Shown here: in pieces, positions 5,653 to 6,298 of the stretch
Layout of the letters: each line of letters starts with the position of its first letter
How positions within the stretch are numbered: position 1 is the first letter of the stretch
NCBI GenBank assembly: GCA_036009105.1
Contig: DASYMJ010000025.1
Coordinates: 1 to 6,298 of the forward strand
Source: JAFAVZ01 sp036009105
GTDB lineage: Bacteria > Acidobacteriota > Thermoanaerobaculia > Gp7-AA8
Direction of reading: 5' to 3'
DNA: 6,298 bases
The notes under the pieces: model-generated
Told to the model about the DNA's origin: nothing
The model's input: the letters and a program-made list of their open reading frames with translations, nothing else
Databases searched by the model: none
Made by a program: the position numbers and the translations under genes

Positions 5653-6298
5653 CTACTGCGCCCGCGCTCCGATGAAGTAGTTGTAGAGGTCCTTCTTCGC
5701 GACGTAGATGGTGGTGGGCTGGGTGAGGCAGCGCAGCAGCACCACGCCGCTGTCTTCGATGATGCGCTCCACGCGATACGTCTTCTCGTCGTCGCCCACC
5801 AGCTCGTCGCCGAGCTTCGGCTCGTAATTGGCCACGCTGCTCGTCACGTTGCGGTCCTCGGAGATGGCGCGCAGCAGGTCGCCCAGCGGCGCGACGGCGT
5901 CGCCGAGCGGCTTGGGCAAGGTGCCGACCGGATCGAACACCCGCTCGACCGGCAGGTCGTCTTCGTAAATGCGCAGCCGGGCCAGCCGATCCGGCGCCGG
6001 CCGGTTGAGCGCGTCCTGGCGGATGGTGCGCAACGTCGACGCGGCCGCGTACCGCATGTAGGCCTTCATGGCATCGGAAGGAAGGATCAGCTTCTTGCGG
6101 ATCGTCCCCCCCGCGCCGCTCATGCTGACCACCACCAGGTCGCCCTCGAAGAACGAGATGCGCTGCTCGATCGCCCCGTTGCGGATCGCATAGTCGAGCA
6201 CCGGCTTGGGAAGGCGCCCGTCGATGAGCTGCGACCCGATGACCTGCCTCGCCCCCACCAGCTCCGGGATCTCGTACTTTTTCAGCCGCCGCTGCTGG
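5653..6298 (-). CDS. Conserved-looking protein of unknown function (5' end outside window)
   Basis: I do not recognise this gene. The frame stays open to the right edge, and the 13 codons before the first in-window GTG (6258-6256) read as ordinary protein (QQRRLKKYEIPEL), so the true start is probably beyond the window; at least 214 residues are visible. The N-terminal visible part is basic, then comes a beta-rich stretch (GAIEQRISFFEGDLVVVSMS, 41-60) and a Gly-rich turn with a basic tail (GAGGTIRKK, 61-69). The middle is more helical (76-150). The C-terminus has a compact strand-rich segment (GDELVGDDEKTYRVERII, 163-180) ending in TTIYVAKKDLYNYFIGA (195-211). No signal peptide or membrane helix is visible in this part. 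It is the first visible gene of the rsmD-phoH-ybeY operon, with its TAG touching the rsmD ATG. A role in RNA or ribosome biology is only a guess from position. Confidence 0.8.
   Translation of the reverse strand, partial: QQRRLKKYEIPELVGARQVIGSQLIDGRLPKPVLDYAIRNGAIEQRISFFEGDLVVVSMSGAGGTIRKKLILPSDAMKAYMRYAAASTLRTIRQDALNRPAPDRLARLRIYEDDLPVERVFDPVGTLPKPLGDAVAPLGDLLRAISEDRNVTSSVANYEPKLGDELVGDDEKTYRVERIIEDSGVVLLRCLTQPTTIYVAKKDLYNYFIGARAQ

Overview
The window is high-GC, densely coded bacterial DNA with strong G/C preference at codon third positions. The gene content (a PQQ-type sugar dehydrogenase lipoprotein, a class III aminotransferase, an rsmD-phoH-ybeY cluster) and the GATGAAC-type intergenic repeats would suit an uncultured Acidobacteriota-like or similar Gram-negative lineage. 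No phylogenetic marker in the window decides this, so the placement is a guess. The lipobox followed by Ser supports a two-membrane envelope.

Layout. Bases 1-70 hold an inverted and tandem repeat element. It is followed on the + strand by a predicted PQQ-dependent sorbosone/glucose dehydrogenase lipoprotein (101-1504) and, 25 bases later, a two-helix membrane protein with an SRPBCC-like C-terminal domain (1530-2249). These two converge on a minus-strand PLP-dependent class III aminotransferase (2227-3585), overlapping it tail to tail by 23 bases. A second copy of the repeat element (3598-3671) lies between the aminotransferase start and a tight minus-strand operon. In transcription order the operon is an unrecognised protein that runs off the right edge (5653-6298), rsmD (5083-5652), phoH/ybeZ (4119-5075) and ybeY (3670-4119).

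How the genes fit together. The four right-hand genes abut or nearly so (TAGATG, a 7-base gap, TGATG) and so look like one translationally coupled transcript. RsmD methylates 16S rRNA, YbeY is a metal-dependent endoribonuclease of 16S rRNA maturation and ribosome quality control, and PhoH/YbeZ is its usual NTPase partner. The operon is therefore a ribosome-biogenesis module, and the unknown first gene is a candidate for the same process. The left-hand genes show no clear pathway link to it.

The most unusual signal is the pair of heptamer-based repeat elements. Each locus has its own sequence variant, and the two arms of each inverted repeat agree with one another (GAAAGATGAACG at the left, GAACGATGAACG in the middle). 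I found no CRISPR array, tRNA, rRNA, insertion sequence or defence system. Apart from the roughly 70-base repeat loci, nearly all of the window is coding, and no stretch over 300 bases lacks a gene.
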